A stretch of DNA of 32,889 nt, from contig PXDL01000065.1 in NCBI GenBank assembly GCA_003566395.1, positions 1 through 32,889 on the forward strand, written 5' to 3'. The first letter of the stretch is position 1. The number at the start of each line of letters is the position of its first letter. The position numbers and the translations under genes are program-made. Of the stretch, positions 1 to 9,170 are shown one piece after another. This stretch comes from Balneolia bacterium (GTDB lineage Bacteria; Bacteroidota; Rhodothermia; Balneolales; Cyclonatronaceae). The notes below the pieces were generated by a model that saw only the letters and a list, made by a program, of their open reading frames with translations, was not told where the DNA came from and made no database searches.

Positions 1-516
1 CGGAAAATGACCGAACGCTTTCTTGGGGTTGATGACGGCATCAGGCAATTTGCCGAAAATAGAAGCCCGCGTAATACAGCAAGTCCGGCGGTACCCATGC
101 TCACGGGAATGACTCTGGAACATGCCGGCCGTCTGCTCAGCCATCAAAATCTGAATTTTTCTACAAGCGGAGCGGGAAGCTTTGTATCGTCACAGCTCCC
201 GGAGGCAGGAGCGCGTCTGGAACAGGGTGAAACCATCCGGCTGACGTTATCAGCCCTGCCCGCCGGTATAGCCGCACTCGAAGAACAGACTTCCGATGAC
301 AGCCGGGCAACTATTCCGGAAGTCCGCGGTTTGAGTATGCGGGAAGCGGTCCAAACCTTACGCTCCGCAGGGTACACCATTAACCGTACCGGTTCGGGTA
401 CGGTCTATGCGCAATTCCCCGAGGCGGGAGCCATTATGCAGACCGGCCGCCCTGTTACCATTCGCGGACGGGCCAGACCTATGGAACAACTCGTCAGCGA
501 GAGGAGGGGCCGATGA
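1..516 (+). CDS. ftsI: FtsI/PBP-type peptidoglycan transpeptidase, 3' fragment with two PASTA domains
   Basis: This is the C-terminal end of a division penicillin-binding protein; the reading frame is already open at base 1, so the transpeptidase domain lies outside the window. About 170 residues are visible. They contain two PASTA-like repeats, one beginning VPMLTGMTLEHA and one beginning IPEVRGLSMREA, each ending in the typical pattern of a PEAG turn and a short beta strand. PASTA domains bind peptidoglycan or regulate transpeptidases in other bacteria. The stop overlaps the murE start by four bases (ATGA), and the position directly before murE is where ftsI sits in dcw clusters. The FtsI call therefore rests on context plus PASTA; the catalytic SxxK and KTG motifs cannot be checked here. 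Confidence 0.85.
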   Translation, partial: RKMTERFLGVDDGIRQFAENRSPRNTASPAVPMLTGMTLEHAGRLLSHQNLNFSTSGAGSFVSSQLPEAGARLEQGETIRLTLSALPAGIAALEEQTSDDSRATIPEVRGLSMREAVQTLRSAGYTINRTGSGTVYAQFPEAGAIMQTGRPVTIRGRARPMEQLVSERRGR

Positions 517-2003
517 GTCGTTTACTTGAAAAAAAACGGGTTCTGGAACTAACAGAAGCTGTCGGGATAACCGGACAGCTTGATTCGTTTTACAAAGGCT
601 TTAGCGTGGACTCCAGGGAAATTGAACCCGGTTATATTTTTGCCGCTGTAAAAGGCCATCAGGCAGATGGGCACGATTTTATCAGTCAGGCCGTGGAAAA
701 AGGGGCCGAAGTGATTCTTACCGAGCGCGATCCCGCAACGCTTGAGCTGCCTCAGGGTGTAGCCGGAATACGAGTGAAGGATGTGCGCCTTGCCCTGTCG
801 AAGCTAAGCTTTGCGTTTGAAGGCGACCCCCAAAACAAACTGAGTGTTGCCGGAGTTACCGGAACCAATGGAAAAACCACGGTTACGACTCTGGTGCATC
901 AGGTGCTTACCCGGCTGGGTTTCAGAGCGGGAATGCTGGGAACCGTGGAAAAGCGAGTGGGCGACACGGCCTCCGTAACCCGGCTAACGACCGGTTCTCC
1001 CCAGGAGATAGCCCGGGATTTCAGCGGTATGCTTGATGCAGGCTGCACACATGTAGTAATGGAAGTTTCATCCCACGGGCTAAGTCAGCGTCGTACCGAT
1101 GCCGTTACTTTCGATGTGGCCGCCTTCACAAATCTGAGCCATGATCACCTTGATTATCACGGAAGTCCGGAAGCCTACTTGAAGGCGAAAAAACGTTTGT
1201 TCGACGGTCTTGGTGAAGATCATATAGCCGTGATAAATACAGATGAAGAAGCAACACCGAAACTTATATCCGATTGCCGTGCAGTAATCTGGCCGTACGG
1301 ACTAAAGGACGAAAGTATGAGGATAATCCGCAACGATGCTGAGGGATTATCTGTGGAAATGGACGGCACTCGTATCGATTCCCCGCTTTGTGGATTGTTC
1401 AACGCATACAACCTTGCTGCGGCTTTTTTGATTTGCCGTGCATTCGGATGTTCGGCCCGGAATACAGCGGCTGCGCTCTCTGAAGCCAAAGGTGCCCGTG
1501 GCCGCCTGGAGCGAATCGTTACAGAAGACGAGGGGCTGCCTTCAGTTTTTGTGGATTATGCACACACACCGGATGCGCTTGAAAACGTGCTGGCTACGCT
1601 TCGAAACATGGAGCCCGAAAAACAACTTATTGTGGTCTTCGGCTGTGGCGGCAATCGTGACCGGGACAAACGCCCGGAAATGGGACGCATAGCGGCTTCG
1701 CTGGCCGATTTGGTGATAGTAACTTCCGATAATCCGCGTTTTGAAGAGCCGGATGCCATTATTCGGGAAATTATAACCGGAATACCGAACGCAGATACCC
1801 TGGTGAATCCGGATCGTCCAGCCGCTATCACGGAAGCCGTGGCAATGGCCGATGAAAATGCCGTGGTGCTTATCGCCGGTAAAGGTCATGAGACCTATCA
1901 GGAAGTCATGGGCGTGCGCTATGATATAGATGACGCCAAAATTGCACGCCGCGCCCTGCAGCTTAGAGCCGGGCGGGAAATTAAAAAAGGGGAGGACGTC
2001 TGA
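513..2003 (+). CDS. murE: UDP-N-acetylmuramoyl-L-alanyl-D-glutamate--meso-diaminopimelate ligase
   Basis: Cytoplasmic ATP-dependent Mur ligase that adds the third amino acid of the peptidoglycan stem peptide. At 496 residues it has normal length. The ATP-binding loop GTNGKTT is at about residues 117-123, the Mur-ligase NLSHDHLDYHG block at about 207-217, and the lysine-rich YLKAKKRLF segment, which should carry the carbamylated lysine, at about 222-230. The C-terminal DNPR motif at about 406-409 is the one associated with meso-diaminopimelate rather than lysine, so a DAP-type wall is expected. The start overlaps the ftsI stop and has a strong GGAGG ribosome-binding site at 503-507, which supports the ATG chosen. 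Confidence 0.96.
   Translation: MSRLLEKKRVLELTEAVGITGQLDSFYKGFSVDSREIEPGYIFAAVKGHQADGHDFISQAVEKGAEVILTERDPATLELPQGVAGIRVKDVRLALSKLSFAFEGDPQNKLSVAGVTGTNGKTTVTTLVHQVLTRLGFRAGMLGTVEKRVGDTASVTRLTTGSPQEIARDFSGMLDAGCTHVVMEVSSHGLSQRRTDAVTFDVAAFTNLSHDHLDYHGSPEAYLKAKKRLFDGLGEDHIAVINTDEEATPKLISDCRAVIWPYGLKDESMRIIRNDAEGLSVEMDGTRIDSPLCGLFNAYNLAAAFLICRAFGCSARNTAAALSEAKGARGRLERIVTEDEGLPSVFVDYAHTPDALENVLATLRNMEPEKQLIVVFGCGGNRDRDKRPEMGRIAASLADLVIVTSDNPRFEEPDAIIREIITGIPNADTLVNPDRPAAITEAVAMADENAVVLIAGKGHETYQEVMGVRYDIDDAKIARRALQLRAGREIKKGEDV
1989..1995 (+). promoter_or_regulatory. Ribosome-binding site fixing the mraY start
   Basis: GGGGAGG lies nine bases before the ATG at 2005. The frame is open further upstream to 1930, but that stretch overlaps the end of murE and has no such site, so 2005 is the supported start. 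Confidence 0.75.
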
Positions 2004-2004
2004 T

Positions 2005-3141
2005 ATGCTGTATTGGCTGCTCGATTATCTGCGTCAGGAATTTCTAATCCCCGGCTTCGGAGCGTTTAGTTTTATCACCGTTCGTGCTGCAATGGCTGCC
2101 GGACTGGCCTTGCTGATCAGTATTATTTTCGGGAAGCGCATCATCCGGTTGCTTCAACGCCTGCAGGTGGGGGAAACCATCCGTGAAGACATCGGTCTTG
2201 AAGGCCACAAGCATAAAGCGGGTACCCCCAGTATGGGCGGGATAATCATCATTCTGGCCATCATCATACCTTCGCTGCTGTGGATGAACCCGGCAAGCGT
2301 TTACGGATGGATGGTTCTTTTTGTAGTGGTTGCACTCGGCGCGGTGGGTTTTCTGGACGATTACATCAAAATTGTGAAAAAAAACAAGGACGGTCTGATG
2401 GGCCGGTTCAAGCTGATAGGGCAGATTAGCGTGGGTGTAATCCTCGGCTTATTTCTCTACTTTTATCCGGATTTCAGCGAGTACAACACCATTACAACCA
2501 TCCCTTTTGTGAAGGACGCGAACCTGAATTACGCCTTTCTGGGCGAACAGCTCGGATGGCTGATTTACATTCCGGTGGTCGTATTCATAATTACAGGTGT
2601 AAGCAATGCGGTAAACCTCACCGACGGCCTCGACGGTCTGGCCGCCGGAACCACGGCCATAGCCGGGATGGCGCTGGGTGTGCTTGCATACGTGTCCGGC
2701 CGGGTTGATTACTCGGGCTATCTCGATTTGATTTTTCTGCCGGGCGTAGGCGAATTGGCCATTTTCTGTGCCGCAATGGTAGGAGCCTGTTTCGGTTTTT
2801 TGTGGTACAACACCTACCCGGCCCAGGTATTCATGGGTGATACCGGCTCACTCGCACTGGGAGGCACTATCGGGGCCATCGCGCTTATGGTGCACAAAGA
2901 ATTACTTCTGCCGGTGCTTTGCGGTGTATTTATGATGGAAACCCTGTCTGTAATCATTCAGACAACCTGGTTTAAATACACAAAACGGAAATATGGTGAA
3001 GGAAGGCGGGTCTTTCTGATGGCACCCCTTCATCACCATTTTGAAAAACAAGGCTGGGCCGAACCCAAAATAGTGGTGCGGTTCTGGATTATAGCGGTGA
3101 TGCTTGCCGTGATTACGGTCGTAACCCTCAAACTCCGATGA
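2005..3141 (+). CDS. mraY: Phospho-N-acetylmuramoyl-pentapeptide transferase MraY
   Basis: Integral membrane enzyme that transfers phospho-MurNAc-pentapeptide from UDP to undecaprenyl phosphate, making lipid I. The protein is 378 residues with many hydrophobic segments. Family motifs are clear: HKHKAGTPSMGG at about 68-79, FLDDY at about 116-120 (paired aspartates of the active site), NAVNLTDGLD at about 201-210, FMGDTGSLALGG, and the histidine-rich APLHHHFE near the C-terminus. The start is set by a strong Shine-Dalgarno just after the murE stop, only one base away. The stop overlaps the murD start as ATGA, which suggests translational coupling. It supplies the substrate for MurG further along the same cluster. 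Confidence 0.97.
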   Translation: MLYWLLDYLRQEFLIPGFGAFSFITVRAAMAAGLALLISIIFGKRIIRLLQRLQVGETIREDIGLEGHKHKAGTPSMGGIIIILAIIIPSLLWMNPASVYGWMVLFVVVALGAVGFLDDYIKIVKKNKDGLMGRFKLIGQISVGVILGLFLYFYPDFSEYNTITTIPFVKDANLNYAFLGEQLGWLIYIPVVVFIITGVSNAVNLTDGLDGLAAGTTAIAGMALGVLAYVSGRVDYSGYLDLIFLPGVGELAIFCAAMVGACFGFLWYNTYPAQVFMGDTGSLALGGTIGAIALMVHKELLLPVLCGVFMMETLSVIIQTTWFKYTKRKYGEGRRVFLMAPLHHHFEKQGWAEPKIVVRFWIIAVMLAVITVVTLKLR

Positions 3142-4499
3142 AAAACATCAAAGACCGAAATATCGTGATTGTCGGCGGTGCCAGAAGCGGTACCGCAGCG
3201 GCCGTGCTTCTGGCCTCAAAGGGCGCTCGTGTGTTTATCACCGACATCGGCGCTATTCCGGTGCATCAGAAAAATATTCTGACGCACAACGAAATCCCGT
3301 TTGAGGAAAACGGCCATACCGAACGTGCCCGTAAGGCTGATTTCGCGGTTGTAAGTCCCGGAGTGCCGGACAATGCGCCTCTGATCAGATATTTTGCATC
3401 CAACGATATTAAGGTATATAGCGAGATTGAAGCGGCCTGCTGGTTTTCCGAGAGCCCGGTATATGCCGTAACAGGCAGCAATGGAAAAACGACCACCACA
3501 AGCTGGCTCAACCACATGTGGAAACAGGCTGCCCGCCCGGCCTTGGTGGGAGGGAATATAGGAACCGCAGTTTCTGAGCTGATTCCGCAAACCTCTCCCG
3601 ATGCAACGCTGATTCTCGAAGTAAGCAGCTTTCAGCTCGATCATATCGATACGTTTCGCCCCAAAGTTGCAGCTCTGCTCAACATCACACCGGATCACCT
3701 CAATCGCTATCAAAACAAATTCGAACATTACATTGCATCCAAAATGCGCATCATGAAAAATCAGCAGCCGGATGATTATCTGGTATTCAATTACGACGAT
3801 CCGGTGCTGAAGGAACAGGTGGCCGGAATTGGTGTTCGCCCCGACGGCCCTCAGCTTCTGCCGTTCTCTCTGCTGGATGAAGTTTCCCGGGGAGCATTTA
3901 TCCGGGGTGAGGAAATCATTCTGCGTCTGGATGGTAAGGACGAACCGGTGGCCGGGGTCGATGAAGTCGGTCTCAGAGGTAACCATAATCTCGGAAACAG
4001 CCTGGCCGCCGCCATCATGGGCCGCATCAACGAAATTAGTTTGCCGGCAATTCGCGACAGTCTGATGCGCTTCGAAGGTGTGGAACACCGGCTGGAACAG
4101 GTCAGGATTATTAACGGAGTGCGCTACATCAACGACAGCAAAGCGACCAACGTGAATGCCGTCTGGTATGCCCTGCAGAGTATAAAGTCGCCCGTTGTGC
4201 TGATTCTGGGCGGTCAGGACAAAGGAAACGACTACAAAGAACTTTCGGAGCAGATCAAAAAGAAGGTGCACACGCTTATTGCTATCGGTCAGGCCCGCGA
4301 AGTGATTCGTTCGCAGGTTTCCCGCGACGCCCTTTACTACCACGAAGCCGACAGCCTTGAAGAGGCCGTGCAGCTCGCGCATCGAAAAGCCCGCAAGGGT
4401 GAGGCCGTGCTGCTAAGTCCGGCATGTGCGTCCTTCGATATGTTCGATGATTATGAACACCGTGGCAAGGTATTCAAACAAGCCGTAATGGCACTTTAA
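3138..4499 (+). CDS. murD: UDP-N-acetylmuramoyl-L-alanine--D-glutamate ligase
   Basis: Cytoplasmic Mur ligase adding D-glutamate to UDP-MurNAc-L-Ala. It is 453 residues, normal for the family. The N-terminal Rossmann-like start IVGGARSGTAAA is followed by the ATP loop GSNGKTTTT at about 113-121, the NITPDHLNRY block, and the C-terminal INDSKATN motif that contacts ATP. The ATG overlaps the mraY stop by four bases and no good Shine-Dalgarno precedes it, so translation probably depends on re-initiation after mraY. A 388-residue frame on the opposite strand lies within this gene and is a shadow. Confidence 0.97.
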   Translation: MKNIKDRNIVIVGGARSGTAAAVLLASKGARVFITDIGAIPVHQKNILTHNEIPFEENGHTERARKADFAVVSPGVPDNAPLIRYFASNDIKVYSEIEAACWFSESPVYAVTGSNGKTTTTSWLNHMWKQAARPALVGGNIGTAVSELIPQTSPDATLILEVSSFQLDHIDTFRPKVAALLNITPDHLNRYQNKFEHYIASKMRIMKNQQPDDYLVFNYDDPVLKEQVAGIGVRPDGPQLLPFSLLDEVSRGAFIRGEEIILRLDGKDEPVAGVDEVGLRGNHNLGNSLAAAIMGRINEISLPAIRDSLMRFEGVEHRLEQVRIINGVRYINDSKATNVNAVWYALQSIKSPVVLILGGQDKGNDYKELSEQIKKKVHTLIAIGQAREVIRSQVSRDALYYHEADSLEEAVQLAHRKARKGEAVLLSPACASFDMFDDYEHRGKVFKQAVMAL

Positions 4500-4511
4500 C
4501 CTCATTTCAGG

Positions 4512-5693
4512 ATGAAATTCACCACACTGCACAGCAAATCGTTTATAGTAGATCAGACCCCGGATGAAGTCCGGGGAGAGGGTCGTACGAGCGATCGCTT
4601 TTTGCTGGCCGGCATTTTTGCGCTGATGGTTTTCGGTGTGCTCGCGGTGTATTCATCCATCGCCTATTTCGCGGAAGTGCATCAGACTACGGCCACGCGT
4701 CTGGTTTTAGGGCATGTGGTGAAACTGGCCATCGCGTTCAGCGTGATGATCATTTTCTCAAAAATACATTACGCCCACGTTGCACGGTTAAGCAAGCTGG
4801 CCCTGTATCTGAGCTGGGTGTTTTTGGTGATTGTGGCATTGTACGGAGCCGAGCACTTCGGGGCACGACGCTGGCTAAACGTGGCCGGATTTTCCTTCCA
4901 GCCGTCCTCTCTGGCCTCCATCGCCCTGCTGATTTACCTCTGTCGGTTACTGATCGTCAGAAAAGAAGATCTGTACGATCTCAAAAAAGCTTTTCTCCCG
5001 GCGCTCGGATATATCGGTGTTACGTGCTTTCTGATCGGTATCGAAGACTTTTCCAGCGCAGCCGTATTGCTTTCGCTCTGTTTTGTGATGATGTTTATAG
5101 GGCGAATGAGACTGCTTCACCTCGGAACGCTTTTGGTGGTGGGACTCACCGGTGCGGTGATGCTTCTTGCCATGTCGGATCAGAGGCAGGCGCGCATCAC
5201 CAATTATGTTGAGCAGGTCCGTACTATTGAAAGCACAGAGTTCGTGCGCGGAGCCGGATATCAGGCACAGCAGGCTCAAATCGCTATTGCGCGCGGTGGA
5301 TTGCTCGGGGTCGGTATTGGTAAAAGCACCCAGCGCGATTTCCTGCCGGCACCCTACAACGATTTTATTTTTGCTATCATCGCTGAAGAATACGGCCTGA
5401 TAGGCTCCGGAGCCCTGCTTCTGGTATTCATTCTGATTCTCATGCGTGGCGTGGTTTTTATCGCACTGAAGGCCGAAGATGAACTCGGTACGCTTATGGC
5501 GATGGCCTGCACGCTCATGATTGTTACCTACGGTATGGTGAATGCCGCCGTGGCCTGCGGACTTTTCCCGGTTACCGGCCTGCCGATGCCGTTTATAAGT
5601 TACGGGGGCACCAGTATGCTCTTTGCCGGAATGATGGCGGGCATTTTACTCAATATTTCCAAGTATCAGAGGAAGGAGGTCGTTCATGGCTGA
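4512..5693 (+). CDS. ftsW: SEDS-family septal peptidoglycan glycosyltransferase FtsW
   Basis: Polytopic membrane protein of the SEDS family that polymerises glycan strands at the septum together with FtsI. It is 393 residues with about ten hydrophobic segments after a polar N-terminal tail of roughly 30 residues. Diagnostic features are the early segment AVYSS after the first membrane helix and the C-terminal block PFISYGGTS followed by the last helix. Position between murD and murG is the classic FtsW position, which distinguishes it from RodA. Its 3' end overlaps the murG start by eight bases. Because the ftsI gene starts the window, the cognate transpeptidase is encoded in the same operon. 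Confidence 0.93.
   Translation: MKFTTLHSKSFIVDQTPDEVRGEGRTSDRFLLAGIFALMVFGVLAVYSSIAYFAEVHQTTATRLVLGHVVKLAIAFSVMIIFSKIHYAHVARLSKLALYLSWVFLVIVALYGAEHFGARRWLNVAGFSFQPSSLASIALLIYLCRLLIVRKEDLYDLKKAFLPALGYIGVTCFLIGIEDFSSAAVLLSLCFVMMFIGRMRLLHLGTLLVVGLTGAVMLLAMSDQRQARITNYVEQVRTIESTEFVRGAGYQAQQAQIAIARGGLLGVGIGKSTQRDFLPAPYNDFIFAIIAEEYGLIGSGALLLVFILILMRGVVFIALKAEDELGTLMAMACTLMIVTYGMVNAAVACGLFPVTGLPMPFISYGGTSMLFAGMMAGILLNISKYQRKEVVHG
5673..5680 (+). promoter_or_regulatory. Strong Shine-Dalgarno for murG inside the end of ftsW
   Basis: AAGGAGGT is a full anti-16S complement five bases before the murG ATG at 5686. Such a site shows that this genome does use Shine-Dalgarno initiation for at least part of the dcw cluster. 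Confidence 0.7.
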
Positions 5694-6810
5694 TCGTGCC
5701 TACACTTTTCTGATTAGCGGCGGAGGAACCGGCGGCCATGTGTATCCGGCTATTGCTATCGCTGATGCCCTGCGCAAGAGCCTGCCTGAATCGGTAATTG
5801 CCTTTGCCGGCAGTCGCGATCGCATTGAGTGGCAGGCTGTGCCGAAAGCGGGGTATCCGATCTACCCGATCTGGATCAGTGGGCTTCAGCGGAGGCTCAC
5901 CCTGAAAAATCTTCTGGTTCCGCTGAAGCTGACCACAAGCCTGCTGCAAAGCCTGCGCATAATGCGGAAGCTGAAGCCGGATGCGGTAATTTGCACGGGC
6001 GGCTATGTTTCCGGACCGGTGGGATGGGTTGCCGGCAAGCTCGGAATTCCGGTATTTCTGCAGGAACAAAACAGCTTCCCCGGAGTAACTACGCGCCTGC
6101 TTTCGGCAGTTGCTGAGCGAATATTTACGGTTTTCAAAGAAGCTGAAGTGTATCTCGGCAAGGCTAAAGGCCGCATCTCTCTTCTGGGAAATCCCACTCG
6201 AAACGAAATAGTGAAGCCGGGAATGAAAGGTGCACACGACGTTTTTAAACTGGAAGCGGGCAAACCCACGCTTCTTGTGCTGGGTGGAAGCGGAGGCGCC
6301 GTCACTATAAACGAAGCGATGCTGAGCGGATTAAGCCAACTGCACGATGCCGCAAAAATGCAGATCATCTGGCAGTGCGGACCGAGATATCTGAAAAGTG
6401 TGAATAACCGCATCGATCCGGACAGATATCCTGCTTTGCGCGTACGGGCATTTATCGATGATATGGCGGCCGCTTATCAGGCGGCGGATATTGTGGTCAC
6501 CCGCGCAGGTGCCGGCATTTGCTCCGAACTGATGATAGCCGGTAAGCCTTCCGTACTTATTCCATCCCCGAATGTGGCCGGAGACCATCAGCGAAAAAAC
6601 GCAGAGGCCATGGCTGAAAAAGGTGCCGCTCTTGTGCTGGCCGACAATGAGGCCGTGGAAAAACTTCCGGGACTCGTAGCCGATCTTCTTGGTGATAAAT
6701 CCCGACTCGATTCTATGCGGCAAGCAGCTCTGAAGATGGCCAAACCCGATGCTGCCGACGCCATTGCAGGAGAAATAATTTCATTTTTAGACAACCGCAG
6801 AGCAAGTTGA
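5686..6810 (+). CDS. murG: UDP-N-acetylglucosamine--lipid I GlcNAc transferase MurG
   Basis: Membrane-associated GT-B glycosyltransferase that converts lipid I to lipid II on the cytoplasmic face. It is 374 residues. The N-terminal glycine-rich loop GGGTGGHVYPA is at about residues 12-22, the second loop GGSGGA starts the C-terminal domain, and the UDP-GlcNAc site TRAGAGICSELMIAGKP followed by the NVAGDHQRKNA segment is typical. It starts within the last bases of ftsW behind a strong Shine-Dalgarno and ends three bases before the murC ATG. Confidence 0.97.
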   Translation: MADRAYTFLISGGGTGGHVYPAIAIADALRKSLPESVIAFAGSRDRIEWQAVPKAGYPIYPIWISGLQRRLTLKNLLVPLKLTTSLLQSLRIMRKLKPDAVICTGGYVSGPVGWVAGKLGIPVFLQEQNSFPGVTTRLLSAVAERIFTVFKEAEVYLGKAKGRISLLGNPTRNEIVKPGMKGAHDVFKLEAGKPTLLVLGGSGGAVTINEAMLSGLSQLHDAAKMQIIWQCGPRYLKSVNNRIDPDRYPALRVRAFIDDMAAAYQAADIVVTRAGAGICSELMIAGKPSVLIPSPNVAGDHQRKNAEAMAEKGAALVLADNEAVEKLPGLVADLLGDKSRLDSMRQAALKMAKPDAADAIAGEIISFLDNRRAS

Positions 6811-6812
6811 TT

Positions 6813-8273
6813 ATGACAAAGAAGCATTCCCATAGCGACCAAAGCCAACAGATAACGGCCCAGCCTGTGTTCGGGAACACCCGTCACATTCATATGGTGG
6901 GCATCGGTGGTATCGGTATGAGCGGGATGGCTGAAATTTTACTCCGGAAAGGATACGTAGTGTCCGGTTCGGACGGTGCGCGGTCGGAAACCACGGACCG
7001 CCTTGAGCAGCTTGGAGCCACCATCTATATAGGGCATGAGGCCGCACAGATTGAGGGCGCAGATGTGGTTGTCTATACCAGCGCCGTGCAGGCCGAAGAG
7101 AATGTGGAAACCCGCGCCGCGCTTGATAAACGAATACCGGTTATAAAAAGAGCTGAAATGCTGGCCGAACTGATGCGTATGAAGTTCGGCATCGGTATTG
7201 CCGGTACGCACGGGAAAACCACCACCACCACCATGACGGGCCATGTGGTACAGAAAGGCGGTTTCGATCCTACAATTATTGTAGGCGGACGAGTGCACAG
7301 CTTTGATAAAACCAATGCCGTAGTGGGCGGAGGCGATATCATTATTGTAGAAGCCGATGAATTCGATCGTACGTTCCTGCGGCTTTCCCCGTCCATGGCG
7401 GTCATTACCAATATTGAGGCCGAGCACATGGATATCTACTCCGATGTGGACGATATCAAACAGGCCTTTCTGGAATTTGCGAACAAAGTGCCGTTTTACG
7501 GCTCCGTAATTATTTGCCTCGATGACGACAATGTTCGCAGCATTGTGCCCGGTATTAAGCGGAAAACCCTTACATACGGCTTTACGCCTCAGGCCCGGCT
7601 GCGTCCCTCTTCTGTGAAGTCCGACGGGATGTTTACGGTTTTTGATGTGAAGTATGATGATGAAACCCTCGGCAGCATCCGCATTCAGGCTCCGGGCGAG
7701 CATAATGTGCGTAACGCACTGGCGGCTATCGGTATAGGGCTTGAGCTTAATATGGATTTTGACGCCATCAAAAAGGGGCTTGAAGCATATAGCGGAGTTT
7801 TCCGGCGGTTTCAGGAAAAATATGATGACGGCAAACTATTGGTTATCGACGACTATGCGCATCACCCTACCGAAGTACAGGCAACCATCCGGGCCGCACG
7901 TAACGGCTGGCCCGAGAAGCGCATCGTGGCTGTTTTTCAGCCGCATCTGTATTCGCGCACCAAAGAACTGTACAAGGAGTTCGGGCTGTCTTTTTTTGAT
8001 GCCGATGTGATTGTGGTAACCGATATCTACCCGTCCAGGGAAAAGCCGATCGAGGGCGTAAGCGGAAAACTCATTGCCGATACGGCCGAGAATTACGGGC
8101 ACCGGGCGGTTCACTATATCGCCGATAAGCAGGATGTGCCGGCAGGCTTGAAGGGCATCACGGAGCCGGGCGATCTGATTGTGACAATGGGAGCCGGAGA
8201 TATTTACAAATATGGCGACCTCTTTGTGCAGTCACTCAAACGAAAATCAAAAACACCGGAGGATGATTCATGA
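6813..8273 (+). CDS. murC: UDP-N-acetylmuramate--L-alanine ligase
   Basis: Cytoplasmic Mur ligase that adds L-alanine, the first residue of the stem peptide. The protein is 486 residues. The UDP-binding loop GIGGIGMSGMAE is near residue 30, the ATP loop GTHGKTTTT at about 131-139, the EADEFDRTFL block follows, and the C-terminal DDYAHHPTEV motif is diagnostic of MurC. I chose ATG at 6813. A TTG at 6807 overlapping the murG stop would add only two residues and is the weaker alternative. The 3' end overlaps ftsQ by four bases (ATGA). Confidence 0.96.
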   Translation: MTKKHSHSDQSQQITAQPVFGNTRHIHMVGIGGIGMSGMAEILLRKGYVVSGSDGARSETTDRLEQLGATIYIGHEAAQIEGADVVVYTSAVQAEENVETRAALDKRIPVIKRAEMLAELMRMKFGIGIAGTHGKTTTTTMTGHVVQKGGFDPTIIVGGRVHSFDKTNAVVGGGDIIIVEADEFDRTFLRLSPSMAVITNIEAEHMDIYSDVDDIKQAFLEFANKVPFYGSVIICLDDDNVRSIVPGIKRKTLTYGFTPQARLRPSSVKSDGMFTVFDVKYDDETLGSIRIQAPGEHNVRNALAAIGIGLELNMDFDAIKKGLEAYSGVFRRFQEKYDDGKLLVIDDYAHHPTEVQATIRAARNGWPEKRIVAVFQPHLYSRTKELYKEFGLSFFDADVIVVTDIYPSREKPIEGVSGKLIADTAENYGHRAVHYIADKQDVPAGLKGITEPGDLIVTMGAGDIYKYGDLFVQSLKRKSKTPEDDS

Positions 8274-9121
8274 AGTTCATGAAAAACAATGCCGGTAATC
8301 CGGGAAACAGTACCCCCGGCGGAAATATGGGTGAGCCGCTGCGCAAACCGGATTCCGTTTCGGGATCGAAAAAAAATCGCCGGCGCAAAGCAATCCAAAT
8401 CCCGATGCCCAACCGTTCGGTGGCTTATCTGGTGGCTGCACTTCTGCTGGTGTCCGGGTCTGTTTATGCAGCACACTACTTGATGGCCGACACCAAAATC
8501 AACGATATCGTGATAACGGGCATGAATTACAGCAGCGAGGAAGACATACGCGCTGCCGCGGGCGTTTTGCCCGATACACCGGCCGATTCCGTTAGGGCCA
8601 TTCAAGTCATTGAATCGATAGAAGCCATGCCTTACGTGCGTGAGGCCGGGGTTGTAATATCGGCCCTTGGCACGATGCGTATCCACCTTACCGAGCGTAA
8701 ACCGATTGCGGTTCTGGCTCAGGGTGATGCTCTTGTTATGGTTGATGCGGACGGCATCAAAATGGAATTGCCGGACGGTTATTACCCGGACGTTCCGCTG
8801 CTGTACGGTTTTGATGTGCATCCGGCCGGAGATACCCTTAACTCCGCGGCTTTCAAACAAACAGCAGGGTTCCTGAAGGCACTTGAACGGTCAAAAGTAG
8901 CCTCTCTGACGGTTAGTGAAGTCGGCTGGCATGAAGAGGACGGCATTTTCGCCCTCAGCAGAGAAAACGGCGTTCGGCTGGTTTTCGGTAAATATAATTT
9001 TGCCGACCGGCTGGAAAACTGGGAAGAATTTTACCGCCAGGTAGTTCCCCAAAAAGGAATGACGGCTTTCACCAGCCTGGATTTCAGATTCGAAGGGCAG
9101 GTAGTAGCCCATGAAATTTAG
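8270..9121 (+). CDS. ftsQ: Cell division protein FtsQ (POTRA domain)
   Basis: Bitopic divisome protein that links early and late division proteins in the periplasm. The 283-residue protein has a basic cytoplasmic tail (SGSKKNRRRK around 31-40), one membrane helix at about 50-70, and a POTRA-like region beginning around residue 74 (INDIVITGMNYSSEEDI). Sequence conservation of FtsQ is low, so position between murC and ftsA carries much of the call. A GGAGG at 8258-8262 precedes the ATG, which overlaps the murC stop. It is longer than the bare family minimum but has no extra recognisable domain. Confidence 0.9.
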   Translation: MKFMKNNAGNPGNSTPGGNMGEPLRKPDSVSGSKKNRRRKAIQIPMPNRSVAYLVAALLLVSGSVYAAHYLMADTKINDIVITGMNYSSEEDIRAAAGVLPDTPADSVRAIQVIESIEAMPYVREAGVVISALGTMRIHLTERKPIAVLAQGDALVMVDADGIKMELPDGYYPDVPLLYGFDVHPAGDTLNSAAFKQTAGFLKALERSKVASLTVSEVGWHEEDGIFALSRENGVRLVFGKYNFADRLENWEEFYRQVVPQKGMTAFTSLDFRFEGQVVAHEI

Positions 9122-9170
9122 CGAATGGCTCTTATGATTAAAGTTATTAACAGCAACAACCCCTCAACCT

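Noticed and set aside
3216..4382. 388-codon open frame on the - strand
   Set aside because: It lies within murD in antisense, has no family-like motif and is explained by codon bias of the true gene.
6939..7703. 254-codon open frame on the - strand
   Set aside because: Antisense shadow of murC, which shows full Mur ligase motifs on the + strand.
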